Assembly: GCF_004348525.1 (NCBI RefSeq)
Contig: NZ_SMKG01000011.1
Coordinates: 1-64,000 of the forward strand
Origin: Micromonospora sp. 15K316
Lineage (GTDB): Bacteria > Actinomycetota > Actinomycetes > Mycobacteriales > Micromonosporaceae
Length of the DNA: 64,000 bases
Direction: 5' to 3'
Positions 43,423 to 53,199 of this stretch are shown piece by piece. Positions within the stretch are counted from its first letter, which is position 1, and each line of letters opens with the position of its first letter. Both the position numbers and the translations under genes were made by a program. Below the pieces are notes generated by a model. The model ran no database searches. It saw only the letters and a program-made list of their open reading frames with translations, and was not told the origin of the DNA.

Positions 43423-45039
43423 ATGAGCACCCCACTCGGCGCCGGCGCCTGCCCGCACGAGCGCGACGTCAACAGGCTGCTCGGCGCGGAGCGGGCCCTC
43501 GACGGCGACGCCGGACCGGGCGAGCACCCGCCGTCGACCGAGGTGCCCGGTGACGGCGAGGTACCCGGTGACGGCACACCGACGGGGCGGACGCCGAATG
43601 GGCCCCCGACGGGCGTCGGCCGGGGGGACAATCAGCAGGTGGGCAGCGCCACGTCACATCCGCACGGCAGCCGGGTGGCCGCCCGCGACCACTGCCTCAG
43701 CCCGGTCCGCGCCGTCGACCGGCCCACCGGCGCGGCCCGCTACGGGCGGATGTTCCGCGACCTGGCCCCGCTGGGCACCGACCCCCAACTCCTGATCCGC
43801 GCGGGCGGCGACGGCGGGATCTGTGCCGCCGCGGCGGCCCTGGACCAGTTGAACACCGGCGGTGACGACGCCACCGAGGCCGCCGGATGGCCCTTCTTCG
43901 GGCAGTTGATCGCCCACGACATCACCGCCGATCGCTCGCCCGTCACCGGCGGCGTGGCCGTCGAGTCGCTGCGCAACGCCCGCGCCCCGATGCTCAACCT
44001 GGAGATGATCTATTCGGACGGCCCGGTCGGCTCGCCCTACCTGTTCGACCTCGGCGACCCGGCGAAGTTCCTGCTCGGCCCCGACGGCGGCGACGTGCCG
44101 CGCAACCAGCAGGGAGTGGCCCTGATCGGCGACCCCCGCAACGACTCACACATCTTCGTGCTGAGCCTGCACGTTGCCCTGCTGCACGCGCACAACCGCC
44201 TCGTCGACCTGCTGCGCGCCGACGGGTTGCCCGAGGCCGACGTCTTCGACGCGGCACGGACCGCCCTCACCTGGCACTACCAGTGGACAGTGGTCCACGA
44301 CTACCTGCCCCGGCTGGTCGGTGCGCCCCTGGTCCGGCAGGTGCTCGCCGAGGGCGGCCGGTGGTTCGCGCCGGAGCCGGGCCAGGCGTACATCCCGCTG
44401 GAGTTCGCCGACGCCGCCTTCCGGTACGGCCACGGGCAGATCCGGCACACCTACCGGCTCGTCGAGGGCGGTCCCGCGGTGCCGGTCTTCCCCGATCTGG
44501 TCGGTTTCGGCCCGCTGCCGGCCGACCGGCGGGTGGACCTCGCACAGCTCTTCGACGTGCCCGGCCGCCCGCCCGCGCAGCGGGCCAAACGCCTCGACGG
44601 CCGGCTTCCCGCCAGCCTCATCGGGCTGCCCGAGCAGGTGACCGGCGCGGTCGACGCCGCCGCCTACCGCTCGCTGGCGGTACGCGACCTGCTGCGGGGC
44701 GAGACCACCGGCCTGCCCAGCGGCGAGGCGGTCGCCCGGCTCATGGACGTGCCGCCGCTGACCGCCGACGAGCTGGAGCAGACCTGGCCGCAGGGCACTC
44801 CACTGTGGTTCTACATCCTCAAGGAGGCGGAACACCGCGGTGCGGGCGACCGGCTCGGCCCGGTCGGCGGCCGGATCGTGGCGGAGGTCCTGATCGGGCT
44901 GCTCCGCGCCGACCCGGCGAGCTACCTCCACCGGGAGCCGGACTGGGCGCCGCGGCTGCCCGCCGCGGGAGCCCTCTTCGGCCTGGCGGACCTGCTCACT
45001 CCCGCCGTCTCCCGCGACCGGCCGGCCGGCACGGCCTGA
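43423..45039 (+). CDS. Animal-type haem peroxidase family protein
   Basis: 538 aa, ATG at 43423 with GGAGGAAAG before it. The first 105 residues are low-complexity and hydrophilic. The peroxidase domain then shows WPFFGQLIAHDITADRS (distal His/Asp region of the animal peroxidase fold), FVLSLHVALLHAHNRL and YGHGQIRHTYRL (proximal His). No signal peptide, so a cytoplasmic enzyme. Bacterial members are poorly studied; halide or organic substrate oxidation is possible. It lies behind an ECF41-type promoter and ends at a shared terminator. Confidence 0.88.
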   Translation: MSTPLGAGACPHERDVNRLLGAERALDGDAGPGEHPPSTEVPGDGEVPGDGTPTGRTPNGPPTGVGRGDNQQVGSATSHPHGSRVAARDHCLSPVRAVDRPTGAARYGRMFRDLAPLGTDPQLLIRAGGDGGICAAAAALDQLNTGGDDATEAAGWPFFGQLIAHDITADRSPVTGGVAVESLRNARAPMLNLEMIYSDGPVGSPYLFDLGDPAKFLLGPDGGDVPRNQQGVALIGDPRNDSHIFVLSLHVALLHAHNRLVDLLRADGLPEADVFDAARTALTWHYQWTVVHDYLPRLVGAPLVRQVLAEGGRWFAPEPGQAYIPLEFADAAFRYGHGQIRHTYRLVEGGPAVPVFPDLVGFGPLPADRRVDLAQLFDVPGRPPAQRAKRLDGRLPASLIGLPEQVTGAVDAAAYRSLAVRDLLRGETTGLPSGEAVARLMDVPPLTADELEQTWPQGTPLWFYILKEAEHRGAGDRLGPVGGRIVAEVLIGLLRADPASYLHREPDWAPRLPAAGALFGLADLLTPAVSRDRPAGTA

Positions 45040-45049
45040 CGCGGCGAGC

Positions 45050-45092
45050 GTCGCCTCGTCGGTGTGGGACCGACCCGCACCGACGAGGCGAC
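45050..45092. terminator. Bidirectional terminator between peroxidase and M14 genes
   Basis: Perfect 15-bp stem GTCGCCTCGTCGGTG/CACCGACGAGGCGAC with a 13-nt loop between convergent genes. Confidence 0.85.
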
Positions 45093-45100
45093 CTGACTGG

Positions 45101-47581
45101 CTACCTCTTGTCGATCCTGATGGTCGCCGTGCGGTAGCTGTCGCGCTTGCCCTTCTTCGTCGGGTCGTAGTTGTTCTCGACGTTGCCGGCCGCGTCGACC
45201 GAGAACCACTTGAACGTGGTCGTCTCGGTCACGTGGAACACCTGCCCCGGCTCACGGAACTCGGTCGCCTCGTAGCGCTGCGACTGGAGCGTGGGCCGGC
45301 TGCCGTCGGTCGTGTAGTAGACGGTGGCCGGCTCGTTCGTCTCGAAGCGCACGTCGACCGGCGCGCGGTACCTCCCACCGCCGGGGACGAGCGTGGACCT
45401 CGGGTCCTTCTTGTCCTTGCCCCAGTCCGCCGCGACCCGGAACATCTCCATGATCCCGTTGGCGTACTCCATCGTCTCGGAGTGGCCGCTGACCAGGTTC
45501 GGGTCGCCCTCCCACGGTGGCTGGAACGAGCCGCCCTGCCAGTTGCCGGTGGCCGGGTTGTAGACCGAACCGCCGACCTCCCAACCGAAGGCGTAGATGC
45601 CGTAGGTGTGGTACAGGTCCTCGCGGACGTTGCCGGCCGAGGAGTAGAGGACGTCCGACGAGCCGCCGACGTTCTCCGGCGTCACGACGGTCTCCCGGTA
45701 CGCCTTGACCTGCGAGAGGATCCGGCCGGCCGACTGCCAGTAGAACGCCTCGTCGCCCAGCGGCGGGCGCGGCGTGGTGATCCGGCCGTCGGCGATGTAC
45801 GCGCCCGGCTGCCAGAAGAGCTGACCCCCGTTCGAATGCACCGACATCATGAACTTGATGTTCCGGTACTTCTCGACCAGCCAGATGATGTTCTGCGACT
45901 CGGGCTCGGAGAGCTTCTCCGGCCCCTGGTAGGTGCCGCTGGTGCACACCGTCGAGCCGCCGGCGTAGCCGTCGTGGCCCGAGCCGACCCGGTAGTTCCG
46001 GTTCAGGTCGACGCCCCAGGAGTCACGCCGCCCCGGATCGGCGTTCTCGTCCGGGCAGTGGTTCGTCAGGTTCTTACGCTGCGAGGCGAAGTTGTAGAAG
46101 CTGTAGTTCGCCCCGTCCGGGTTGTTGGAGAGGATGAAGAAGACATCCGTGCCCTCGACGATCTTCTTGGTCTCCCGGTCGGTCCGGTAGTTGTGCACCA
46201 GCCGCTCGGCCGACTCCAACGAGGTCGTGGCCGGCACCCACTCGCGGGCGTGGTCCTGCGCCTGGATCAGGACGCCGGGCTTCGTGCCGTCGCGGTGCTT
46301 GCCGATCCGCAGGACCGGGATCGTGGCCGGGCCGCGGGGCACCTCACCCTCCGGCGCGCCGACCCGCTTCTGGTCGAGGAAGTCGGTGAGCGCGACCGGG
46401 CCGCCGGTCGCCGCGACGATGCCGGTGCCGGTGTTGGTCCGGTACGGGTGCGCCCGGTCGACGAGGCCCGCGGACTGGGTCTCCAGCGCCGTCGCCACCT
46501 GGGCGGCCGTGCTCGCGAGCGCGCCGGCGGCATCCTTGGCGAGCAGTACCCGGATCGCCTTGCCGGTCACCTCGACGGCGAGCGGGAGGTCCGCCCCCGG
46601 GCGCTCGACGAAGTCGACGGTGATGTCGTTGCCGCCCTCGTGGCCCCACGCCGCCGAGCTGACGACGACCGCGGACTGCCCGGTGCCGCCGATCGTGGCC
46701 TGCGCCTTGCGCTGGTAGCCGTTGGTCTTGTTCGGCAGGTAGATGATCTGGGCGATGTCCGGGTACTGCCGGGCGATCTCCTCGGCGCGGTCGTAGAGCT
46801 GCTGCGGAGTCTTGTAGCCGTCGACGAAGTCCGACTTGTAGCCCCGGTTCTCGGTCAGCGGCGGCGGGGCGTTCTCCAGCCAGTCGGAGACCTTGCCGGT
46901 GGTGACGCCGCCGGTCGAGCTGGTGACCCGGATCTGGCTCGGGCGCTCGTCGAGCTTGAACAGGTTCCGGTGGAACATGTACTGCCCCGAGTCGACGAAC
47001 CGGCTCATCGTCCGGGCGAAGCCGAACGACGTGCCCCGACCGGAGTCGTTCTCGAGCTGCATCCCGACGACCGGGTCCGCCTGCTGCCCCTCGGTGGTCC
47101 GCGCCTCGACGTAGAGGAAGCCCTGCCCCTTGGTGGTGAACCAGTCGGCGCGGACGACCCGGACGGTCTGCTCGTGGCTGAGCGGCGCGACGGCCTGCCG
47201 GCCGGCGGCCTGGAAGCCGCCGTCGGCCTGCTCGTTCCAGGCGAAGCCCTCGTTCGCGCCGAGGATGGCGGCGCCCATCGACTGGAGCTCGGCGACCTGC
47301 TCGGCGGTCACCACCGCCTCGGCCTCGATGCCGGTCGGCACGCGCTTGACGCCGTGCTCCAGGTCGAACCCGGCGGCGACCACCTTGTCCAGCATGTCGG
47401 CGCCGGTCAGCTGGATGCGTACCAGGCGTACCGATTCCTGAGCCTCGAGGTGCGATCGCTTCGCACCCGCGCCGGCTGTGGGGTGCGCGGGGTCCGCGCC
47501 CGCCGGCGCGGTCGCCATGAGGACGCTTCCCGTCATGGCGGTCAGCGCGAGAAGCGCGACGTTGAGATGCCTGCGTCGCAT
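45101..47581 (-). CDS. Secreted M14 zinc carboxypeptidase with C-terminal chitobiase-like domain
   Basis: 826 aa, ATG at 47581 behind a GGAGGGGAG Shine-Dalgarno. Signal peptide (LNVALLALTAMTGSVLMATAPAGA). A pro/accessory region of about 250 residues comes first. The M14 domain (about 250-690) has the zinc ligands HAREW (H-x-x-E) and SVHSNGG, VDLNRNY for substrate binding, and a late catalytic Glu candidate in GWEVGGSVYNP. The C-terminal 80 residues (FETNEPATVYYTTDGSRPT...KWFSVDAAGNVE) are a CHB_HEX_C-type beta-sandwich, often for carbohydrate binding. Unlike the M14 protein at 18.1-20.7 kb, it has a complete classical active site. Role: extracellular protein or peptide breakdown. Confidence 0.92.
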   Translation of the reverse strand: MRRRHLNVALLALTAMTGSVLMATAPAGADPAHPTAGAGAKRSHLEAQESVRLVRIQLTGADMLDKVVAAGFDLEHGVKRVPTGIEAEAVVTAEQVAELQSMGAAILGANEGFAWNEQADGGFQAAGRQAVAPLSHEQTVRVVRADWFTTKGQGFLYVEARTTEGQQADPVVGMQLENDSGRGTSFGFARTMSRFVDSGQYMFHRNLFKLDERPSQIRVTSSTGGVTTGKVSDWLENAPPPLTENRGYKSDFVDGYKTPQQLYDRAEEIARQYPDIAQIIYLPNKTNGYQRKAQATIGGTGQSAVVVSSAAWGHEGGNDITVDFVERPGADLPLAVEVTGKAIRVLLAKDAAGALASTAAQVATALETQSAGLVDRAHPYRTNTGTGIVAATGGPVALTDFLDQKRVGAPEGEVPRGPATIPVLRIGKHRDGTKPGVLIQAQDHAREWVPATTSLESAERLVHNYRTDRETKKIVEGTDVFFILSNNPDGANYSFYNFASQRKNLTNHCPDENADPGRRDSWGVDLNRNYRVGSGHDGYAGGSTVCTSGTYQGPEKLSEPESQNIIWLVEKYRNIKFMMSVHSNGGQLFWQPGAYIADGRITTPRPPLGDEAFYWQSAGRILSQVKAYRETVVTPENVGGSSDVLYSSAGNVREDLYHTYGIYAFGWEVGGSVYNPATGNWQGGSFQPPWEGDPNLVSGHSETMEYANGIMEMFRVAADWGKDKKDPRSTLVPGGGRYRAPVDVRFETNEPATVYYTTDGSRPTLQSQRYEATEFREPGQVFHVTETTTFKWFSVDAAGNVENNYDPTKKGKRDSYRTATIRIDKR

Positions 47582-47765
47582 ACTCCCCTCCTTCCGTGTG
47601 CGGCCAGTGGTTGATCCTGGCCCGCCCAGGTGCCGACCGCTCCGATCTGCTGGGGACTGACGCGTTGGACTCGCCCACGGTGGACCGTGGTGGCAGGACG
47701 GGGATCGCGGTCGTGAAACGGGTCGGGAAGGCTGTGGGCGAGCCGGGTGCGGTGATCGTATTCGC

Positions 47766-47807
47766 AATCCTCACATCGATGGCTGACGTGCTGGGGATTT
47801 GAGGATT
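47766..47807. promoter_or_regulatory. Inverted repeat upstream of the M14 gene
   Basis: AATCCTCA (47766-47773) and TGAGGATT (47800-47807), 26 bp apart, in an AT-richer part of the 377-bp gap between nrdB and the M14 gene. Candidate operator for the M14 promoter. Confidence 0.3.
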
Positions 47808-47856
47808 ACTTGAGGCAACACCCACCGGCGTGCGTCCGGGGCGGGAAACGGGGCGG

Positions 47857-47901
47857 GCCCGCCGGGCGCGGATCAATTCGATCCGCGCCCGGGCGGGCCC
47901 G
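47857..47901 (-). terminator. Strong hairpin terminator of nrdAB
   Basis: A stem of 20 bp with a single-base bulge: left arm 47857-47876 and right arm 47882-47902, loop AATTC. It begins about 57 bp after the nrdB stop. Confidence 0.85.
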
Positions 47902-47958
47902 GTGGGTGCTCTGCGCGCCGCACCGGGGTGTCGGACGGCCCGGTGCGCGCGCCGCTGG

Positions 47959-49002
47959 TCAGAAGTCGTCGTCGAAGGTGACGCTGCCCGTCACCGCGAC
48001 CTGGTACGCCGACACCCGGCGCTCGAAGAAGTTCGACAACTCCTGCACGTCCTGGAGCTCCATGAACGCGAACGGGTTCGCCGAACCGTAGAGCGGCTCG
48101 ATGCCGAGCTGGGCGAGCCGCCGATCGGCCACGTGCTGGAGGTACTCCCGCATGTCGCCGAGGGAGAGCCCGGAGACGCCCTGTTCGAGCAGGTCCTCGG
48201 CGAACTGCACCTCGCACTCGACCGCCTCGGCCAGCATCTCCCGCACCTGGCGGGCCATCTCGTCGTCGAAGAGCTCCGGCTCCTCCCGCCGTACGGTCTC
48301 CACCACGTCGAAGGCGAACGCCATGTGCATGGATTCGTCGCGGAACACCCAGTTGGTGCCGGAGGCGAGGCCGTTGAGCAGCCCGCGGGAGCGCAGGAAG
48401 TAGACGTAGGCGAAGGCGCCGTAGAAGAACAGACCCTCGATGCACGCGGCGAAGCAGATCAGGTTCAGCAGGAACGCCCGGCGGTCCTCCCGGGTCCGCA
48501 GCTCGCGCAGGTCGAAGATGGAGTCGATCCAGCGGAAGCAGAACTCGGCCTTGCGCCGGATCGAGGGGATGTTCTCGATCGCCGCGAACGCCGCGAAGCG
48601 CTCCTTGTCGTCCGGCACGTAGGTGTCCAGCAGGTTCAGGTAGAACTGGACGTGCACCGCCTCCTCGAACAGCTGGCGGGACAGGTAGAGCCGGCCCTCC
48701 GGGCTGTTGACGTGCTGGTAGAGGTTGAGCACCAGGTTGTTGGCGACGATCGTGTCACCGGTGGCGAAGAACGCGACCAGCCGGGACACCAGGTGCCGCT
48801 CGGCGGGGGAGAGCTTCGCCAGGTCGGCGAGGTCGGAGTGCAGGTCGACCTCCTCGACGGTCCAGGTGTTCTTGATGGCGTCCTTGAACCGGTCGAAGAA
48901 GTGCGGGTAGCGCATCGGGCGCAGGGTCAGGTCCATGCCGGGGTCGAGCAGCATCTGCCGCTCGCCGGCGCCGGTGGTACGGGGTTCGGGGATCGTGGTC
49001 AC
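47959..49002 (-). CDS. nrdB: Class I ribonucleotide reductase small subunit
   Basis: 347-aa R2 protein, GTG start at 49002 overlapping the nrdA stop by 4 bp (GTGA). Di-iron ligands: FEEAVHVQFY (Glu and His, second ligand pair) and RDESMHMAF (ExxH). Tyr is conserved 4 residues after the first His (HVQFY), where Escherichia coli has radical Tyr122, so a tyrosyl-radical enzyme is likely rather than a class Ic Mn/Fe type. It houses the radical that starts reduction of ribonucleotides in NrdA. The operon is under a cobalamin riboswitch. Confidence 0.95.
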   Translation of the reverse strand: MTTIPEPRTTGAGERQMLLDPGMDLTLRPMRYPHFFDRFKDAIKNTWTVEEVDLHSDLADLAKLSPAERHLVSRLVAFFATGDTIVANNLVLNLYQHVNSPEGRLYLSRQLFEEAVHVQFYLNLLDTYVPDDKERFAAFAAIENIPSIRRKAEFCFRWIDSIFDLRELRTREDRRAFLLNLICFAACIEGLFFYGAFAYVYFLRSRGLLNGLASGTNWVFRDESMHMAFAFDVVETVRREEPELFDDEMARQVREMLAEAVECEVQFAEDLLEQGVSGLSLGDMREYLQHVADRRLAQLGIEPLYGSANPFAFMELQDVQELSNFFERRVSAYQVAVTGSVTFDDDF

Positions 49003-51389
49003 TGGCAGGCCTCGCAGCTCTCGGGGTTCTCCAGGGAGCAGGCCAGCGCCTCGTCGTCGCTCACGGCGACGATCGGTGTGACCGCCTGACCGACGGCGAC
49101 GGTGGCCTGCTGGATGCGGGTCGCGGGACGCGACCGCAGGTAGTAGGTGGTCTTCAGCCCGGACTTCCAGGCGTGGAGGTACATCGACGACAACTTGCCG
49201 ATGGTGGGCGCGCCCATGAACAGGTTCAGCGACTGCGACTGGTCGATGAACGGGGCGCGGGCGGCGGCGAGGTCGATCAGGGCCCGCTGCGGCAGCTCCC
49301 AGGCGGTGCGGAACAGCTCGCGGACGTCGGCGGGCAGCTCGCCGATTCCCTGCACCGAGCCCTCGGCGCGCTTGATCTGCTCCCGGATCGCCGGCGTCCA
49401 CAGCCCGCGCGCCTTCAGCTCACGGACCAGATACGTGTTGACCTGGAGGAACTCGCCGGACATCGTCTCGCGCTTGAACAGGTTGGACACCTGCGGCTCG
49501 ATGCACTCGTAGCAGCCGGCGATCGAGGCGATCGTGGCGGTCGGGGCGATCGCGACCAGCAGCGAGTTGCGCAGACCGTGCGCGGCGATCGTCGACCGCA
49601 GCGCGCTCCACCGGCCGGTCTGGGTGGGTTCGACGCCCCAGAGGTCCGGGTGCAGGTCGCCCGCGGCGGCGCGGGTCTCGGCGTACGCGGGGTGCGGGCC
49701 GAACCGCTCGGCGAGCCCGGCCGACGTCTCCAACGCGGTCAGGAAGATCTCCTCCTGTACCCGGGTGGAGAGCTCCCGGGCCTGCGCCGAGTCGAACGGC
49801 AGGCGCAGGGTGAAGAAGGCGTCCTGCAGGCCCATCAGCCCGAGACCGACCGGCCGCCAGCGCGGGTTCGACGCCGCCGCCTGCTCGGCCGGGTAGTAGT
49901 TGATGTCGATCACCCGGTCGAGGAAGACCACCGCGGTGCGCACCGTGGAGCGCAACTTCTCCCAGTCGACCCCCTCGGGGGTGACGTGCGCGCCGAGGTT
50001 GACCGAGCCGAGATTGCAGACCGCGGTCTCGGCGTCGTTGTTCACCTCGAGGATCTCGGTGCAGAGGTTGGAGAGATGGATCGTGTTGCCGGGCGCGCCG
50101 GTCTGGTTGGAGAGCCGGTTGGACGGGTCCTTGAACGTCATCCACCCGTTGCCGGTCTGCGCGAGCGTGCGCATCATCCGCCCGTACAGCTCCCGGGCCT
50201 TGACCGTCTTCACGGCCTTCTTCTCGGCCGCGCGGTACGCCTCGTCGAACTCCTCGCCGTACAGGTCCGGCAGCTCCGGCGCCTCGGACGGGTCGATCAG
50301 CGACCAGTCGCCGTCCGCCTCGACCCGGCGCATGAACTCGTCGGGGATCCAGTTCGCCAGGTTGAGGTTGTGCGTACGCCGGGACTCCTCACCGGTGTTG
50401 TCGCGCAGCTCCAGGAACTCCTCGACGTCCGGGTGCCATGGTTCCAGGTAGACGCAGGCCGCCCCCTTGCGCCGGCCGCCCTGGTTGACCGCCGCGACGC
50501 CGGCGTCGAGGGTCTTGAGGAACGGCACGATCCCGTTCGACCGGCCGTTCGTGCCGCGGATCAGCGCGCCGCGGCCGCGTACCCGCGACCAGGCGATCCC
50601 GATGCCGCCGGAGAACTTCGACAGCTTCGCCACCTGGTGGTAGCGCTCGTAGATCGAGTCCAGCTCGTCGCGGGGGGAGTCGACCAGGAAGCAGGACGAC
50701 ATCTGGGTGTGCCGGGTGCCCGAGTTGAACAGTGTCGGCGAGCTCGGCAGGTACGCCAGCGACGACATGAGCCGGTAGAACTCGATAGCCTCGACCGGCG
50801 TCTCGGACAGTCCGCAGGCCACCCGCAGCAGCCAGTACTGCGGCGTCTCCACCACCAGCCGCGACTGCGGGTGGCGCAGCAGGTACCGGTCCGCGACCGT
50901 GCGCAGGCCGAAATACTCGAACCGCAGATCACCGGCCGGGTCCACCGCGTCGTCCAGCTTGCGCGCGTGACGGGCCACGAACTCGGCCGTGCCGTCCCCG
51001 ATCAGGCCCAGACCGTGGGCGTACCGGATGGACTGGCTGAAGCTCGCGACGCCTTGGCCGCGTACCTCCTTGTCCACGTAGGCGGCGAGCAGCCGCGCCG
51101 CCAGCCGCGAGTACTGCGGCTCCTCACCGATCAGCTCCGCCGCCGTCTGGATCGACAACTTGTCCAGCTCCGCGGTGGTCGCACCGTCGTACAGGCCGCT
51201 GATCGTCTTGGTGGCGACCCGGAGCGGGTCCACCTCGTCCAGGTCGGCGACCCACCGCTCCACCGCCCTGACGATCTTGTTGACGTCCACCGGCTCGGTG
51301 TCGCCGTCGCGCTTACGGACCTGCATCACATGCCGACGCTGCTCCGGCACTGCCTGATCGGCCACAGCCTGTTCCTGCGTCGCCGTCAT
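48999..51389 (-). CDS. nrdA: Class I ribonucleotide reductase large subunit
   Basis: 796-aa R1 protein. An N-terminal ATP-cone (about 20-110, QVRKRDGDTEPVDVNKIVRA) gives allosteric activity control. The catalytic barrel shows SSCFLVDSPRD (first active Cys), NLCTEILEVNNDAETAVCNLGSVNL (Asn-Cys-Glu radical and the second redox Cys) and the C-terminal redox pair CEAC. It reduces ribonucleoside diphosphates with NrdB. ATG at 51389. The riboswitch 150-340 bp upstream suggests repression when B12 is plentiful, when a B12-dependent class II enzyme would take over; no nrdJ is in this window. Confidence 0.96.
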   Translation of the reverse strand: MTATQEQAVADQAVPEQRRHVMQVRKRDGDTEPVDVNKIVRAVERWVADLDEVDPLRVATKTISGLYDGATTAELDKLSIQTAAELIGEEPQYSRLAARLLAAYVDKEVRGQGVASFSQSIRYAHGLGLIGDGTAEFVARHARKLDDAVDPAGDLRFEYFGLRTVADRYLLRHPQSRLVVETPQYWLLRVACGLSETPVEAIEFYRLMSSLAYLPSSPTLFNSGTRHTQMSSCFLVDSPRDELDSIYERYHQVAKLSKFSGGIGIAWSRVRGRGALIRGTNGRSNGIVPFLKTLDAGVAAVNQGGRRKGAACVYLEPWHPDVEEFLELRDNTGEESRRTHNLNLANWIPDEFMRRVEADGDWSLIDPSEAPELPDLYGEEFDEAYRAAEKKAVKTVKARELYGRMMRTLAQTGNGWMTFKDPSNRLSNQTGAPGNTIHLSNLCTEILEVNNDAETAVCNLGSVNLGAHVTPEGVDWEKLRSTVRTAVVFLDRVIDINYYPAEQAAASNPRWRPVGLGLMGLQDAFFTLRLPFDSAQARELSTRVQEEIFLTALETSAGLAERFGPHPAYAETRAAAGDLHPDLWGVEPTQTGRWSALRSTIAAHGLRNSLLVAIAPTATIASIAGCYECIEPQVSNLFKRETMSGEFLQVNTYLVRELKARGLWTPAIREQIKRAEGSVQGIGELPADVRELFRTAWELPQRALIDLAAARAPFIDQSQSLNLFMGAPTIGKLSSMYLHAWKSGLKTTYYLRSRPATRIQQATVAVGQAVTPIVAVSDDEALACSLENPESCEACQ

Positions 51390-51540
51390 GTCCCCTCCTC
51401 ACGCATGTCCACGGGTCGACGGACGCGCAGGAGGAACGCCACTGGTCGCCTGACGGCGGACCGGGCCGGCCGGGACCGGCCGGTCGATGGCGTCGGCCGT
51501 CCCGCGCGGCCTCCGACCGCCGCACGCGTCGCGTGCGGCG

Positions 51541-51725
51541 CGCTGGCAGGTCTTCGGACTCGCGGGCGTGACCGGGGAGGCCGGTCGCCTACTGGCCGTC
51601 GCTTCCCAGGCCCGTCGGGCCCAGTGCTCGATGACGGCGTTCGTTCCCACTCACCGCTGCGGGGCAGTCCCGGATTCGCACCGGGTTCCCTCTTGCCTCG
51701 ACCGTCCCGTGCAGGAGCGGCCGAA
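51541..51725 (-). ncRNA. Cobalamin riboswitch of nrdAB
   Basis: Read on the minus strand: AGGGAACCCGGTGCGAATCC, then GGGACTGCCCCGCAGCGGTGA, and at the 3' end AGTCCGAAGACCTGCC, the conserved B12-aptamer blocks in the right order. It lies in the leader of nrdAB, which starts 152 bp further on. B12 binding should lower nrdAB expression, as described for Streptomyces nrdABS. Confidence 0.9.
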
Positions 51726-52021
51726 CCAGCTGCGTGAGACACCATATATGCCGCCGTCCCCGGCCCGGCAACACCAGATGTCGCGTCCGCGTGTCGCCTT
51801 TCTCTCACCGTCACCCGGCCCGTGTCGTGCGCCGCGCCCACCGTCCTCACCGACGGGGGATCGCGGCGGGCCGCTGCCGTCCCCGGGCCGGGTACCCCGT
51901 CCGCGTCCGCGGGCCGGGCTCCGTCCGGTGCGGACGGCGACGCCGGGAGCGCCGGGGGCGGCGTACGTCACGCCGCCCGTCGCGCGCTTGCCCCGCCCGG
52001 TGACGGCCCGATAGCCTCTCG

Positions 52022-52173
52022 CCCGTCAAGGTGCACGGGAAGCCGGTGGAATGCCGGCGCGGCCCTCGCCACTGTGACCGGGTAGCGATCTCCGAAGACG
52101 CCACTGGGCCCATCCGGGTCTGGGAAGGCCGGAGTGAGCGTCGATCCGGGAGCCAGGAGACCGGCCTTGACGG
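52022..52173 (+). ncRNA. Cobalamin riboswitch of cbiMNQO
   Basis: The closing stem P1 is a perfect CCCGTCAAGG (52022-52031) with CCTTGACGGG (52164-52173). Inside are GGTGCACGGGAAGCCGGTG, GAATGCCGGCGCGG, CTCGCCACTGTGACCGGG, and GAGCCAGGAGACC near the 3' end, all B12-aptamer signatures. The cbiM start follows 38 bp later, so translational control is likely. Confidence 0.93.
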
Positions 52174-52210
52174 GATCTCATCCACGAGGTGCTGGAGAGG
52201 AAGGTCGTCG

Positions 52211-52888
52211 ATGCACATCGCCGAGGGGTACCTGCCCCCGATACAGGCCGCGGCGTGGTTCGCGGTGTCCGCGCCGTTCGTCGTCCACGGCAGCCGGGCG
52301 CTGGTCCAGCAGGTCCGCCGGGACCCGGAATCGAAGCTGCTGCTCGGCGCCGCGGGGGCGTTCACCTTCGTGCTCTCCGCGCTGAAGATCCCCTCGGTGA
52401 CCGGTTCCTGTTCGCACCCGACCGGCACCGGGCTCGGGGCGGTGCTGTTCCGGCCACCGGTGATGAGCGTGCTCGGCGGCATCGTGCTGCTCTTCCAGGC
52501 GGTGTTGCTCGCCCACGGCGGGCTGAGCACGCTGGGCGCCAACATCTTCTCGATGGCGATCGTCGGCCCCTGGGTGGCGTACGCGGTCTACGCGCTGATC
52601 CGCCGGCTCGGCGGCGGTCTGGACGCGGCGGTCTTCGCCGCCGCGGCGCTCGGTGACCTGGCCACCTACTGCGTGACCAGCGCCCAGCTGGCGCTGGCGT
52701 TCCCCGACCCGGCGACCGGGTTCGTCGGTGCGCTCGTCAAGTTCGGCGGGATCTTCGCGGTGACCCAGATCCCGTTGGCCGTCAGCGAGGGGCTGCTCTC
52801 GGTGCTGGTGGTACGCCTCCTGACCCGGGTCAGCGGCGACGAGCTGCGCCGGCTCGGTGTGCTGCGGACGCCGGCGGTGCAGGCATGA
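52211..52888 (+). CDS. cbiM: Cobalt ECF transporter S component CbiM
   Basis: 225-aa membrane protein. It begins Met-His-Ile (MHIAEGYLP), the N-terminal Co2+ site of CbiM, and the ATG at 52211 preserves exactly that. [16 protein letters not shown] and the later [13 protein letters not shown] block are family signatures. Six or more TM helices. It captures Co2+ for B12 synthesis, working with CbiN, CbiQ and CbiO encoded downstream. Confidence 0.95.
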   Translation: MHIAEGYLPPIQAAAWFAVSAPFVVHGSRALVQQVRRDPESKLLLGAAGAFTFVLSALKIPSVTGSCSHPTGTGLGAVLFRPPVMSVLGGIVLLFQAVLLAHGGLSTLGANIFSMAIVGPWVAYAVYALIRRLGGGLDAAVFAAAALGDLATYCVTSAQLALAFPDPATGFVGALVKFGGIFAVTQIPLAVSEGLLSVLVVRLLTRVSGDELRRLGVLRTPAVQA

Positions 52889-53199
52889 GGCGCTTCTCCC
52901 GGACCAACCTGCTCCTGCTGCTCGCGGTCGTGCTGCTGGCGGTGGCGCCGGTGGCGCTCGGTCTCGGCTCCGGTGACGAGCCGTTCGCCGGGGCGGACGC
53001 GCTCGCCGAGCAGGCGATCGTCGACAGCCACCCCGACTACGAGCCGTGGTTCTCGCCGATCTACGAACCACCCTCCGGTGAGGTGGAGTCCGCGCTCTTC
53101 GCGCTCCAGGCCGCGCTGGGCGCCGGTTTCCTCGGCTACTACTTCGGGGTCGCCCGGACGCGGCGCCGGTACCGCGCCGCCGAGCAGCCGCACGAGTAG
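52885..53199 (+). CDS. cbiN: Cobalt transport accessory protein CbiN
   Basis: 104 aa with two TM helices ([39 protein letters not shown]) and the extracytoplasmic loop [21 protein letters not shown]...[11 protein letters not shown], typical of CbiN. ATG overlaps the cbiM stop by 4 bp. CbiN helps load Co2+ into CbiM. Confidence 0.93.
   Translation: MRRFSRTNLLLLLAVVLLAVAPVALGLGSGDEPFAGADALAEQAIVDSHPDYEPWFSPIYEPPSGEVESALFALQAALGAGFLGYYFGVARTRRRYRAAEQPHE

Noticed and set aside
45062..47614. 850-codon open frame antisense to the second M14 gene
   Set aside because: Same type of shadow; the minus frame has the complete carboxypeptidase active site.
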